Below the pieces are notes generated by a model. It did not search any database. It worked only from the letters and a program-made list of their open reading frames with translations, and was not told the DNA's origin. From Symmetrospora coprosmae (taxonomy: Eukaryota; Basidiomycota; Cystobasidiomycetes; Symmetrosporaceae): DNA of 64,000 nucleotides. A program made the translations under genes and the position numbers. The DNA is taken from the NCBI GenBank assembly GCA_008802785.1, contig VUYT01000033.1, positions 1-64,000 on the forward strand, in the 5' to 3' direction. Of this stretch, positions 44,192 to 55,470 are shown one piece after another. Every line of letters starts with the position of its first letter. Within the stretch, counting starts at the first letter, position 1.

Positions 44192-46807
44192 ATGTCTACA
44201 ATCACATCCTTCGACATACACGACCTGTGAGCTTGGGCAGATTAGGCTCGCATTGCCCCGAGCTCAAGCGGGACTGAGACTCGTCGTAGGCGCTTTCCGA
44301 CGAGCTTGTCCGGAGATGGCACGGATGCTATGAACACTGAATGCGTGCGCAATGGGCCAAACTGAACTATGGCGCTGCATGTCTTCGCGGGTCCTGAAAC
44401 TAACCTCAGTCTCCGGTCCGCCACCTTCAGGACTACTCGTCGGCGTACATCGTTCTCCACACTGACAGCGAACTCAAAGGCTACGGCATGACCTTCACAA
44501 TCGGCCGAGGGAACGACATCGTGTGTGAAGCTATCCGTCAAGTTGCAAAGAAGCTTGTCGGCAAGTCGACCGAGGATCTCTTTGCCGATATGGGGCAGAC
44601 CTGGAGCTGGATCACGGCAGGTAAGCGATCTCGCCCTCCGGTAACGCTGTCGAGCGTCCGCGTGGCTGATAGGTAGACGGGAACAGACCCTCAGATGCGA
44701 TGGTGAGCCACGTATTCCCTGAGAACGCGCGCCTTCCCTTGCAGACGCGACATCTCTGGCAACAGGATCGGTCCAGAAAAGGGCGTAATTGCTCTCGCTA
44801 CAGGAAGCGTGCTGAACGCCATCTGGGACATGTTCGCACGTTCTCGTGGCAAGCCTCTGTGGCAGCTCGGTGCGTCCCGAGGTGTGCTCGTGGTCAGCAC
44901 CCCCGACTGAAACGGACGCAAACTGGGATGCTTGCGCAGTCAGCGACTTCACGCCAGAGGAATTTGTCAGAGCTACCGCATTCCGCTATATCACGGATGC
45001 CATTACGCAAGATGAAGCACTCGCTCTCCTCCGTGAACGACAGTCAGGCAAGGAAGAGCGGATCAAGAAGGTCATTAACGAGGGTTACCCTGCGTACACA
45101 ACGGTGCGGGGGCATCACTGCTTCCTTTGCTTCTGCGGATTTCCCCCTGCTCACACTTCGCTTCCCCGTCTGTTCTGTACACTCAGAGTGTTGGATGTAA
45201 GTGGGTGGTGAGGGCCGGGAGCAGCTTCAGGAGTTGACGATGCCAGCATGCTGTAGGGGCCGGCTACGATGACGAGAAGGTCGTCCGCCTGACAAAGTAC
45301 ATCGCTGTCGCCGAGAGAGCGTCTCAAAGTGACAAGGGCTGATCTCCTTCGTAACCCGTCGCACAACGCAGAGAAGCCATCGCCCAAGGCTTCAACCACT
45401 TCAAGGTCAAAGTTGGCATTTCCGTCGAAGACGACAACCGACGCCTCGGCCTCGTTCGCAGCGTCATCGATGACCCGGCTAACTTTGTCAACCGCAAAGT
45501 CACGCCCACTGCTGCATCGCTTGAGGGCAAGAACGCTGGACCGACAGGCTGCGTGCTCATGATGGATTCTAATCAGGGTGGGTCCGATTCCCGTTATCTG
45601 CTCCGAGAGGGACAGGCAAGCCGAGACTCCCGAGTGCAGTGTGGGACGTTGATCAGGCCATCGAATGGTCGAAGAAGCTGGCGCACAACAACCTCTGGTT
45701 CATCGAAGAGCCGACTGCACCGTGAGTTGGGTCAGATCTTCTTCCAGGGCGGATCGTGCTGATGCAAGATGCACGATGTCGCCGCAGGGACGACGCGCTT
45801 GGCCATGCCAAGATCCGCGCAGGCCTAAAGGGCACCATGGGTGTTGCGACGGGCGAGCATGCCCACAACCGGTAGGTCCGATCATGACTAGCCAGCTGGA
45901 CCTTTTGGTCAGTCTGGCTGACGCTTTCCGCTCCAGCATGGTCTTCAAGCAGCTGCTTCAGGCGGAGGCTATCGATGTGTGCCAGATCGACAGTGTGAGC
46001 GATACTCTCGTTCCTGCAGTGGCTCGTATGCGCACCTCTGACATTGGTCTGCCTCGCCGCCGTTAGTGCCGTGTTGCCTCGGTGAATGAGATCTTGGCGA
46101 TCCTCCTCATGGCTGCGAAGTGAGCCTTGATGACCGACCATGGTCAAGAAGCGGACATCTGGCTCATACTGACTCCCGCTCTTCTGCTCATGCTGTACAG
46201 GTTCAAAATCCCCGTATGGTGCGGCGGATCGCCTATAGCCCGCTTGATGAACGTCTTTGAGCTGAATGACCACGCTTCTAGCCCACACGCAGGAGGCGTA
46301 GGCCTCTGCGAGCTGGTCATCCACCTCTCTCTGATCGACTACATCGCCGTGTCCGGGACTATGGAACGGAACGTACTGGAATAGTGCGTTCAGCTGTTCC
46401 GGCACCGGCATGTGTTGGTGATGGCTGCTGATCGGAGAGCTCCCAATTGCAGCGTCGACCATCTTCACGAGCATTTGTGAGCATGCGCCGCGCTGGCTCG
46501 CTCGCATGCTCAGTCGCTCACATGCTCAGTAAGTGTGTCGCTGACTTCCCTCGAATGCACCCTCTTCCCAATGTCAGCGTGTACCCGGTGTCCATCAACA
46601 GCCAGGGGCGATACAATGTCCCGCAGAGCAAGTCGGAAGGCTACAGCATCCAGGTCGGTGCTTGCCGTGACCATAAGGAAAAGAACAAGGGCTGATACAC
46701 TGGCCGTTCAGATGCACGAGGAGGCCATCAAGGTGTTCGAGTTCCCAAACGGCAGCTATTGGAGCAGCCCAGAGGCGAAGGCGGCTCACAAAAGCTCGTA
46801 CGCATAA
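44192..46807 (+). CDS. L-fuconate dehydratase-like enzyme (enolase superfamily; ENOSF1 type)
   Basis: Mandelate-racemase/muconate-lactonising-type dehydratase; the family removes water from L-fuconate-like sugar acids using Mg2+. Start ATG at 44192 ([12 protein letters not shown]). Exons then give [90 protein letters not shown] and [16 protein letters not shown] (KxK proton-abstraction motif). Metal ligands fit [19 protein letters not shown] and [11 protein letters not shown], with CQIDSCR after them. The last exons give [32 protein letters not shown] (family hallmark) and [15 protein letters not shown], ending HKSSYA at 46805-46807. About 440 residues; more than ten introns. The in vivo substrate in fungi is uncertain. 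Confidence 0.92.
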
Positions 46808-46968
46808 GCACCGCGCCGCTATGTCGCGATACGAGCGCCGACCCGATGGAGCCACTGCGCGAAAGCGAATCTAGCGGTCGTCATACCTGTCTCGTAGGGA
46901 GGTAATGCATCCTATGGCTTGTGACGTGATACGTGCCTTGTTCGAGGGCTATAAAGACTCACCTGCAA
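46808..46968. other. Convergent 3' spacer
   Basis: Only 161 bp separate the stops of the dehydratase (+) and the PITH-domain gene (-). Confidence 0.5.
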
Positions 46969-48075
46969 CTAGCTTCCAAGACTGCTGTGCATGCCGACTC
47001 CCATCCCGGGCAGCTTGACGTGATCAGCGGGGTTGGCTTGCGCTTCGTATACGATCTGTCCCGGCCGTCCCGCACGCTTGAGAGCAGGCAAAGCGTCAGT
47101 CCAAGCGAGATTTGCAGGAGGCATAGCCTCAAAATTTGGGCTTACCTTTGCGAACTCTCCCTTGAAGCCGAGATAGAAGATCTGTGTTTGGTCTCCGCCG
47201 GCGTTTTGGTTGAAAAAGAGCGTTAGGATGGACACTGCCGGATATCGAGCAGCTCTGGGGGAGCAGCAGCTTTCTCAGTATGGACGCTGTTTCGGGCCCG
47301 CAGAGCTAGCGAAACAGCGCCATACGGTACAGGGTACTCGACGGCGTCTTTCGAGTCGATGAGATCCATGACCTGCGTGGGCTTCTCTGATTCCGCAGAA
47401 TCAAAGTCGAGGGCCGGGACATTTGCGTACTGATTAAGGCAACGTAGAAATAGCCTGCGCGTCAGGGTTCGTCATCGGGTGTAATGGAGTATGTCGAGCC
47501 GCACTTACAATCTTCATCTGGGTGGGACACTCCTCCCCACGAGCGCCTTTCACGATGATGCTCCGTAGCTTGACGTTGCCGCTGAATGGTATCCGTATGA
47601 TAATCTGTTCGCTGCGGGACGACGCGTGTGGCGGCATTAGTATGGAACGACTCGATAGACAAGGGAGGTGGTGTCAGTCTGCGCATACTCGGCGTCGCTG
47701 CGAATGGACTGGTAGGGCAGAGGCATTCAGATATCAATAGTCAGTCCACGCAAGGGCTTCATCAATTGACGGGCATCACGACCAGGCTCAAAGTGCACCT
47801 TCTCCTCGTCGTATCGCTCGTCCCACGGCTTGAAGATGCGCTTGACAGCTCCATCACCGCCTTCAACGTTCAGCGCGACGACGTTGTCGATGTCAATCCT
47901 GGATGTCAGCAGATCCGTTCCAGGTCCTTCACCGGGCAAGACGTGGTCTGGATCGTATGGGTCGTGTCCTGCCGCAGGGGATGTGTCCAGACGATGGCGT
48001 CAGGCTCCATCGCGATGCAATCTCCGCACGCCCTCGGACCCGCAACCAGCGCACCGCATCCTGCGCTACATCCCA
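46969..48075 (-). CDS. PITH-domain protein
   Basis: PITH (proteasome-interacting thioredoxin C-terminal) domain protein, soluble, probably cytosolic/nuclear; the related C-terminal domain of thioredoxin-like 1 binds the 26S proteasome. A 22-nt first exon (48054-48075, MGCSAGC) joins over an 85-nt intron to GHDPYDPDHVLPGEGPG and TDLLTSRIDIDNVVALNVEG. Family motifs follow: AVKRIFKPWDERYDEEK, EQIIIRIPFSGNVKLRSIIV, NVPALDFDSAESEKPTQVM, DLIDSKDAVEYPVPYG, TLFFNQNAGGDQTQIFYLGF and KGEFAK. A last intron (acceptor AAG) joins to RAGRPGQIVYEAQANPADHV, ending GMHSSLGS. About 220 residues, correct for the family. There is no thioredoxin domain. Confidence 0.9.
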
Positions 48076-48255
48076 TTGCGAGCACAGTCCTGATTTATGT
48101 CTATATGCCAGGTGTTGGCGTGACGACGACGACGACATCCTCCTCGGCGAGAACGTGACCGACCTCCTCCCTAGACTGCCGCTACGGGTACCTCGGCGCG
48201 ACAAAGCTCTCCTCCTCCCGCCAATACACACGTATTCAGTCGACATAGCAGAACG
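48076..48255. promoter_or_regulatory. Short divergent promoter
   Basis: Only 180 bp lie between the start codons of the PITH gene (-) and the small + gene at 48256, so both promoters must share this DNA. It contains a GACGACGACGAC run near 48121. Confidence 0.6.
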
Positions 48256-48792
48256 ATGGGCATCCCCTCCGTCGACGAGTCCATCGTCTCCATCTTCACC
48301 TCGCTCTCCTTCCTCGACAGCCTGCCCTTCCACCGCACCACTAGCCGGCTCGCCTCTGCCGCCTTGGCTCCCTTGGTCGTCTTCGAGGGCCAGCACATAC
48401 GAGAAGCCGAAGAGTACGAGCTGGGTCTGTTCCAGCTGGAGCAACGAGATGATGATGACAGCGGCCGTGCTTTGAGCGCCGGGAGAGCTGGACGCGCCCG
48501 CACGGAAGGCGCTTCCGCCGACGCTGTGGCATCGCAGGACAGGGACGGATTGCGCAAGTCCATCGTCGGACGCGGTGTGCAGGCTCAGACGCAAGCGAAC
48601 ACCAGCGGAGCTCAAGGGATCTGGGCTGTCAGCAAGCGACGGGCTCCGGCGCGCATCAGGGGACCGGAAGTGGCGACACCTTTGAAACGCCTGCGCGTCA
48701 GGCACAGCCATGCAAGCGGCAAGGATAAGGGTGCAGCAAACGACGATCCAGAGGCATATCTCCTTGCGGCGAGGAAGCTCTTGCAGCACTAG
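48256..48792 (+). CDS. Small uncharacterised protein
   Basis: Single-exon frame of 178 residues, unrecognised. It starts MGIPSVDESIVSIFTSLSFL and ends AYLLAARKLLQH. The N-terminal 75 residues have strong C-ending codon bias and look folded or helical (FLDSLPFHRTTSRLASAAL, REAEEYELGLFQLEQRDDD). The rest is hydrophilic and basic, with KRRAPARIRGPEV and LKRLRVRHSHASGKDKG, possibly a nuclear localisation signal (inference). No transmembrane segment. It lies 95 bp upstream of the next + gene. Confidence 0.7.
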   Translation: MGIPSVDESIVSIFTSLSFLDSLPFHRTTSRLASAALAPLVVFEGQHIREAEEYELGLFQLEQRDDDDSGRALSAGRAGRARTEGASADAVASQDRDGLRKSIVGRGVQAQTQANTSGAQGIWAVSKRRAPARIRGPEVATPLKRLRVRHSHASGKDKGAANDDPEAYLLAARKLLQH

Positions 48793-48887
48793 TACGTGAC
48801 ATGAGAACTCGGCGAGCTCATCAGCCGCTCCGGGAACAAGCTGAAGAGAGTGCCCCTGCTGCACAAGTTCCGGGCCGGGACTCAGCA

Positions 48888-50294
48888 TGACGCGCGCCAA
48901 TGAGCACGTCAATCTGCTTTACTCGCAGTACGAGGGCCTAGTGGACGCGATAGCGGACCTAGAGGAGGCACTCGAGGCGGTGAGTGCTCTCTGCATACCA
49001 TGACCTGCGCGTAAAGGCGGCGACCTAATGCCCGCCCGAGCCTGAACAGGCTCCACAAGGCCGGACATCACCAATTGTCCCAGTTCAAGATGCTCGCAAT
49101 AGCATGGCCGACGAGCTAGCCGAGCTCGAGGCCGAAATCAGGCGCGAGGAGCTGGAGATCCTCGCTCTCAAGGAGCTCAGGGCCGAGCGGGAGAGGGAGG
49201 CGCGCGCGCTTGATGCCGCCTCGCATGCGACGTCCGTACAACCGCTTTCGAGGCAGAACCGCTTCCGGACCGCAAGCACGACCCAGTCTGAGCCTCAGCT
49301 CTCATCAGGCGGGCCGAGGACGCAACCGCGAGCCGCCCCCGCACTCTCGCACCGCGTTGCAGCAGTCAGCAAGAGCACTGTACCGGGTGTAGCTCCGCCC
49401 GTTCCGGCGGGACTGCCCGGCAGACGAGTCCCGGCTGTCGTGGCCAAACGGATGGCAGATGCGCAAGCACCCGCGGGCGCTGGGAGTGTAGTCGCGGACG
49501 CGCCCACTGGCATGCCCATGATCACGTTCTCAAGCCCGACAGCTGCCAGCGCGGTCGCGAAAGACGACGTGCTTGTCGAGCCGGCGGGCACGGCCCCGGA
49601 GATCTCTCAAACCGATCCCGCACCTGTGACGCTTACCAAGCAAGCGACACCGAAAGCGGCAGAGCCGTACGCAGATCCAAGTTCCGACGACATGGAGCTT
49701 GCCGTCCCTCCACATCAACTGGCCGGTGTTCTGGTGAGATTCCTCGAACCGGCCTCGATCGGTTTTGGGCAAGCTGCTGATATCTGTTCCGCTTTCTCAG
49801 GCCAAGATCGCTGCTGTCTCGCCGGCAAGGGGTGGTTTAGACACTAGCGATGCGCTCTCTGTCCTGTGTGTTGCCTTGCCCTTTCCAGGTAAAGCGGATT
49901 TGCGTCTAACTCATTTCTTCGCAGAACTCGGCTGGAACGCCTCTCCTCGGAAGCGGCCCTGTTATCTGGCTCAGCTTCTCCATCTTCAACCGCCCTCATG
50001 CCAGTCCAGCAAGTCGAGCTGCACTTGCTCGCCATCTACCTCTCGCTCTTGCTTGGCCGACCGCACGCGTCCCTGTCGCTTGTCCCGAAAGTACCCGCAA
50101 CATCCACAACCAACGTGCCCGAGCCAATGCTGCCACTCACTGCACTCAAGACTGCTCTTGGCCAGTTTGCGAGCGAGAGAGGGTGGAGCGGTGACCTGGG
50201 AACGAAGGCTGTGTATGGGCTCGTTGCGAAGAGGGTCGTCAGGATCGACAGGGCTAGCAAGGAGACCATGATCGGGTTTACGCTTTCGTTGTAA
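48888..50294 (+). CDS. Uncharacterised coiled-coil protein with conserved-looking C-terminus
   Basis: Unrecognised, about 380 residues. Start ATG at 48888 (MTRANEHVNLLYSQYEGL). Exon 1 ends at about 48979. The next exon carries a coiled coil of alternating Glu and Leu (MADELAELEAEIRREELEIL, ALKELRAEREREARAL), then Ala/Pro-rich linker. After an intron comes AKIAAVSPARGGLDTSDALS, and a GTGTGT donor joins VL to TRLERLSSEAALLSGSAS. The last exon encodes VQQVELHLLAIYLSLLLG, LTALKTALGQFASERGW and GTKAVYGLVAKRVVRIDR, ending IGFTLSL at 50292-50294. The C-terminal 100 residues look like a compact domain. Confidence 0.75.
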
Positions 50295-50481
50295 GACACT
50301 GCGGCACTGCGCCTAGGGTGCATTGCAGGTGAAAAGCTGCTCAAAGCTTGAGGATGGTGTACAGCGGCGAACGAAACGTGCGATGCTGTATGCAGCGAAG
50401 GTGGTCGAGCGCTCTCGCTCTGTAAGAGTGCTCGTGGTATGTCTGCCACTCGTCTAGCGTATCCCTAGTAAGCTAGCGCTA

Positions 50482-51669
50482 CTAGACTGAGTTGAGGTAG
50501 GCTGCCGTGGCGTTGAGCAGGCTGCCGAAGCCCTTGTAAACGTCCTCCTGTGGTGGTATCGGCTACAGTCAGGGAAGGTGGCAGACAGGACGGAAGCAAG
50601 ATCACCCACCTTGAGGATATCCAGGTCGGTAATGTAGACCGATTTGACCTTGTTGGCGAGCGGCTGGAGTGTGGTCTTCAGCTTTGCGGTATCGCCCTTA
50701 GGGAATGAATGGATTATGATGCTAGCTTGCTCCTACAGGCAAGCTTGTCAGCGCACAGACGTCTCTGATCGCACCGGTCGTATGCTCACCTTCTTGCGGC
50801 TCATGAGCGAAGAGTACTTGTACCTCGAGAAGGACTGTTCGTAGGTGACCACCTGGGTTGCCAGCGAGAAATACTTCTCATCGGTTGTAGTTCCAGGGTT
50901 GTACACGATCTGCAGAAGGCGGAAACTCCGTCAGGCTTCAGCGCACGGCAGCAAGTGTGAAGCAGGCCGTGAGGCTCAAACCGACCGTTGCGCTGTTCGC
51001 CATCAGCTTCCTGGCATGAGCGGTGTAGGCCTTGTACTTCTCGAAGAGGCCATTGCCGGCCTGATCAGGCGTCTCATCGAAGAAGATCCCGTTTGGTCGT
51101 GCATCCTGCGGCCAGCCCTTGTACGTTGTCACGTCTGCAAGGACGTCATTCGAATTCCTCTGGCCATAGTACGTGCTGACATAGCCAATGACGCGGACAT
51201 TCGGGAAGGCCTTGAGCTGCGCGGTCGCCTTGCGGTAGTTGGAGTCTGGCTGAGACTGTTGCGAACGAGGGCGAATGGAAAGATGGTATGCGCGGGGTCA
51301 GCACGGCGCGCCTGAGCCTGACTCGATGACCCGAGCAGTGTCACCAGGACTGACGTTTGGGCTACCCGGCCCCGAGTTGGGGTTAACAACGACGGTGTAA
51401 GGCACTTGAGGGTACTTCCTGATACTGCAGACATGTATGTGTGGGCGAGCGGGCCCGTCAGCGAATGCGAATGGGTGTCGACACGCTCAACTGCTTATTA
51501 CAGCCGCGCAGACTTACGCGGCGACGAGCGGATCCCAGCTTCCGGCTTCAGGGTAAATGTAGAGCGGTATAATAATGCCTGTAGAAGAGGCTGCTTGTGC
51601 GACAGATGCGAGCCCGAGGAACAGGCTGGCAACGAGGGCGAAAATGCATATGAGGTTGAGGGATGGCAT
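50482..51669 (-). CDS. Secreted spherulin-4-like protein (GH135-type)
   Basis: Member of the spherulation-specific family 4; some fungal members (Sph3) are GH135 hydrolases of galactosaminogalactan. Start at 51667-51669: MPSLNLICIFALVASLFLGL then ASVAQA, a clear signal peptide. The mature part begins ASSTGIIIPLYIYPEAGSWD (beta-1 of the TIM-like fold), then YTVVVNPNSGPG, VRVIGYVSTYYGQR, YKGWPQDARPNGIFFDETPD (FFDE carries the presumed catalytic acids), TVIVYNPGTTTDEKYF, VVTYEQSFSRYKYSSL and QASIIIHSFPKGD, ending LLNATAAYLNSV. About 290 residues, five or more introns. Next to a paralogue at 52195. Confidence 0.9.
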
Positions 51670-52194
51670 GTTTGGGTAGCGGAGGGTGGGGCAAAAGAGT
51701 GTGGAGTGAGGAGTAATGAGAAGACAAGGGATAGCAGGAGGACACGAGAAGAGCAGTGTGTACAGTATACTGTACGCAGAGGACGATCGACGCCTTCGTG
51801 CTGATGTGTGGCTCAACCTTGGCGATCCAAAGCAGCCCGCTGATTCCGTGAGAACCTACAAGCGCCCGGCCGCGGAGGAGCCGTGGACGTTCGTCCGGGC
51901 AAAGGAAGCTTCGTGCAAATGTGCAATGCAAAGGAAGGAAGAAACGCTTGTTGACCCAGGAACAAGCTTCAGCACGTCCCAACATGCATGCCTCTCGAAG
52001 CGTCCTCTGATGCACGTGACTGATCGAGACCCAAACAACTTCAAGGAGCTGGAGAGAGCAATCTTACATCCTGTACAGTACATGGGACATGAGCAGAGAC
52101 AGAGTGCTGTACACACATGGCTATCTCACAATACCGAGCCCGCTTCACCTTGAGCACTCTTGCTGACCCGATCAAGATCACTGCCAGAACCATC
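51670..52194. promoter_or_regulatory. Spacer between spherulin-4 paralogues
   Basis: 525 bp holding the promoter of the 50482-51669 gene. Contains an inverted TGTACAGTATACTGTACG at about 51760 and related CTGTACAGTACATG at about 52071. No gene seen. Confidence 0.5.
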
Positions 52195-53509
52195 TCATCG
52201 CCTCCTCCTCATCCGAACCATCCTCGAGCCAGCGGATTCGCCTGCGCTAGGTGTCTGCGACTCTGCCGCGCTCGTGGTTGTCTGAGTGCCAGTCTGCGTG
52301 TCCGTCTGTGTCCCAGTCTGCGTGTCCGTCTGGGTCGATGTGCCGTCTGCGCTGACCGATTCGGACTCCTGCTTGACGGCGCCTTGGACTGGCGTGCCAG
52401 TCTCGCCCGAGCCCGCAAGGTGCGCAGCGACGCTCTCGAGCAGTGTCCCGAACCCTTTGTAGTAGTCCACCGTCAGGCTTGTGATGTAGATGCTGCCGGC
52501 GCCGCTGAGCTCGTCGAGTGTCTTTGTGAGCTGTGTGGCGTCGCCATCTGGGAAGCTATGGATGATCAGGGATTGGGACTCGGGCGAGGCGGAGGGAAGC
52601 GCGGATGGCCTGTAGAGAAGAAGAATTAGAGTACAAGGGCAGGTAGCGAGAAGAGAGCAAGAGCGAGCGAGCGCTCAGCATGGCGGCAGGGCGACGCGGA
52701 GTAAGAGGTGGAAAATCACCCACTCGAACTCGGAAAAGGCCTTCTCGAACGTCACCACCTGCGTCGCGATACCAAAGTAGCCCGTGTCGACCTCTGGCGT
52801 GCCGGGATTGAGGACCGTGATGCACGCCTCTTCCCCGAAAGCCTTCTTCGCCGCGTCCGTGTACCCGGTGTACGTGTCGATCCCGTCCGCGGCGGTGGGC
52901 GATTCGTCGAAGAAGATGCCCGCGGGCCTGCTGGCTTCTGGCCAGCCGGCATACGTCGCAATGTCCGCGAGGACCTCGGCCTCGGCGCGCTTGCCGTAGT
53001 CGGTCGAGACGTACCCGATGACTTGGGCATTGGGCAGCGCCTTGAGCGCGGCCGTGGCGGTGGAGTAGACCTCGTCCGGCTGGGACTGCAGCGAATTTCA
53101 AAGCACGGGTCAGATTCAAGCGCCTGCTATAGCGCGTGCAGGTGCAAGAGCAGCAGGTGGTGCTTAGCAAACTTACGTTCGCCTCGCCGGGCCCGGAACT
53201 AGGATTGACAATGACGATAGCTTCGAGCGCCGAGTGTGTCGTTAAACTGCGCGCATGGCAGGGCAGGCGGACAGGGCGGGTGAGTGGTGTCGACATCACC
53301 TCGGTTCAAGGATGGTGCCATGAACGCCGCGACAGCAGTGATACCCACGTCGTCACAAGCGGCTTCCAGGCATTGTCATCCTTTGGGTACGCGTACAGCG
53401 GGACGAGAAGCTTCGCACCCGTGGCGGAGGGTAGGTGAGCGAGGCAGAGAAGCCAGTTTGCGAGGAGGGCGAAGAAGGGTGCGAGCCGTGCGTGCGCAAG
53501 TGAGTACAT
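52195..53509 (-). CDS. Secreted spherulin-4-like protein with TQ-repeat tail
   Basis: Paralogue of the preceding gene. Start at 53507-53509 (MYSLAHARLAPFFALLANWL, then LCLAHLPSATGA), a signal peptide. Mature motifs: KLLVPLYAYPKDDNAWKPLV, IVIVNPSSGPGEAN, NAQVIGYVSTDYGKR, YAGWPEASRPAGIFFDESPT, ITVLNPGTPEVDTGYFGIAT, VVTFEKAFSEFEW and SQSLIIHSFPDGD. After TLLESVAAHLAGSGETG comes a C-terminal extension absent from the neighbour: tandem TQTDTQTG units (about 52270-52345) and a basic end (RMVRMRRRR). A Ser/Thr-rich tail of this sort is a likely O-glycosylation or wall-linked region (inference); no GPI-type hydrophobic end is present. Confidence 0.9.
52268..52348 (-). repeat. In-frame TQTDTQTG coding repeat
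   Basis: A roughly 24-nt unit encoding TQTDTQTG/TQTG is repeated about three times in the spherulin-4 tail, visible as CAGTCTGCGTGTCCGTCTG on the + strand. Confidence 0.85.
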
Positions 53510-55114
53510 TCTTGATTGCAGTGCAGCCTAAAAGCGGTCTGTTAGTGGCGAAACGTAAAGATGCAGGTGCAGGCTGGGCGTTCGTTGCGGGAGAAACGAA
53601 GGCAGGACGCGACAGGGAGGACGACAAGGAGCGGCGAGCTGTGTGGATTGAGGTGAGTGCGATCGTAGTGGATGGCGGAGTGAAAAGGGCAAGGCAAGGC
53701 GAGGCGAGGAGAGGGGCGGAGACGTGTGACCTGGGGATGTGAGGGCAGGGTTGCGACTGAGACGAAGCAGAGGCGAACAGATGCGCATCGCTGGTCGCTC
53801 CTTTATAGTCCCTCCAGAGAGCGTCCCTTCCTTTCCCTTAGGTGCCAGTCCCTCGGCTCCCTTCCCGCTTCTTTGGGCGCTCCCGTGCCAGCTCAGCGCA
53901 ATCTCTCCGGATCCCGATAAAACAAGTACACGCATCGCACCTCGACCGCGGGCGTCGTTCTCCCGGCTGACCCGCTGAAAAAAGCGGAAGTCGAGCGCTC
54001 GCGAGCGTGCCTCGCATGCTGTGCGCTGCCGGACCGTGGCCGCGGGAGCCGGTCTGACGCTTATGACCCTCGCACTCGCACCCGCACTCGTACTCGTAAG
54101 CGACCCGTATCGTTTCGTGTCGTATCGTGTCGTGTCGTGTCGCGTCAAAGGGTCCGGCCTGGGCACATCCGGTCAGAGCCCTGAAGGGCAGATCTTGAAC
54201 TGCAGCGTGGGTGTGGGCATGAGCGCGAATGTGAGCGTTGGCGTGAGCGGCTGCGAGGCAAAGGCAGAACGACAGAGCAACCGAGCAACTGAGCGACTGT
54301 GAGCTCCTCCCGCACCCTGCGTCTGCTGCGGATCGCCCGTGCGCGATTGGCCACTCCGGGCGGGGCGAAGCTCTCCTCTGCTCTGCTCTGTAGTTTGCCT
54401 CGTTGCGTTGAATCGTTAAATACGAATGTGCCGGCGTTTGCGCGTTCTTCTCTATCACTCGCTGTACACGCACGCGTCCGCGTTCACTGAACAGAGGCGC
54501 GATCGTTTCGAAGCTCCGGCCTGCCTGTCTTTCGCAGGGAGTGCGGACTCCTTTTTCCTTCTTCAGACGCAGGTGACCCTCCTGCTGTACCAGACGGCAG
54601 CCGTGCACAGATGGTCGCGTGGGGCGAGATGGGTGAGGGGCTCCTCGCCGTACGCTGCCGGGGTATTCGCCGCCGCCGTCGAGACTCCCGTGTGCCGTTT
54701 GCCGGCTCTTTTCGTTTTTGACGTGTCTGTCCGTCTGTGGGTCATCGTCCTCCTAGCTAAGAGGCATTGCATCTGTGCTTGCTTGTGGTATCAGAACGAG
54801 GGGTATGTGCTGTAACGATGGGGGACTCGTCGATTCCAGGCCGTGCGGGCGCCTGCTACTGTAGGCTGGGCTGAGCTGGGCCTGGCACGAGCCTGCATTC
54901 ATTCGTTCATTCGGGCGCTGGGTGCTAACGGGTCAATGTGCGACCTCTGCTATCGGCTCTGCGCGGAGTTCTGCCAGGTCCATTGCCTTGTCCTTTTCAG
55001 AGTCGACTTCGCCGACGAGGGAGCTGCGAATTGGGGGATATGAGCTCTCTCGAGGGGATGTGCAGCAGACTGGCCTCCAGCCCAGCCAGGGGCCAACCAA
55101 GCAAGCAAGCTAGC
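53510..55114. other. Long intergenic region
   Basis: 1.6 kb upstream of the spherulin-4 gene (-) and downstream of LSM8 (-). A 256-codon minus frame at 53838-54608 lacks coding composition and overlaps simple repeats: TCGCACCCGCACTCG (about 54068), CGTGTCGTATCGTGTCG (54116-54145), GAATGTGAGCG (54228). No convincing gene. Length and repeats fit a promoter/leader; a non-coding RNA cannot be excluded. Confidence 0.5.
54105..54146. repeat. (GTGTC)n-like short repeat
   Basis: Tandem TCGTGTCGTA/TCGTGTCGTG units, partly preserved, in the intergenic region upstream of the spherulin-4 pair. Confidence 0.8.
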
Positions 55115-55470
55115 TCACATGTTGTCGCCCCGGATGAGGTACAGCCCGAGGGGGACCTCCTCTACTGGCTCGTCTGCGCTGAAGACGCGCTCTGTGCTGT
55201 CCGAGAGGATGATGTTTGTCGTCTGGTCGAACCCTCTGAGCTGGCCCTGCGCGGTGGGATATGGGTGAGCTCGGACACGGAGCGACAAGGCGAGAGACAG
55301 AGAGACACGCACGACAATGACGCGGCCATCCTGGGTGACGACGAGGACCTGGTCTGTGGTGTCGTGTGGTGTGGGTGTGCCGTTGCGTTGCCTGTGTCAG
55401 CCTGCTGCCATCTGCCATCTCTGTCTATGATGCACCACTGACGGTCGACGTAGCCGGTGAGGACCGACAT
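55115..55470 (-). CDS. LSM8: U6 snRNA-associated Sm-like protein Lsm8
   Basis: Sm-fold subunit specific to the nuclear Lsm2-8 ring that binds the U6 snRNA 3' end. Start at 55468-55470: MSVLTGYVD; a GTCAGT donor then an acceptor at about 55362 give HQVLVVTQDGRVIV (Sm1). A second intron, then GQLRGFDQTTNIILSDSTER (Sm1/Sm2), VFSADEPVEEVPLGLYLI and the C-terminal RGDNM, stop at 55115-55117. About 90 residues, matching Lsm8 rather than Lsm1 (no C-terminal extension). Three exons. Confidence 0.95.

Noticed and set aside
53838-54608. 256-codon open frame on the minus strand
   Set aside because: Composition is dominated by Arg/Ala/His from GC-rich simple repeats; no intron signals, no codon bias like neighbouring genes, and no family resemblance.
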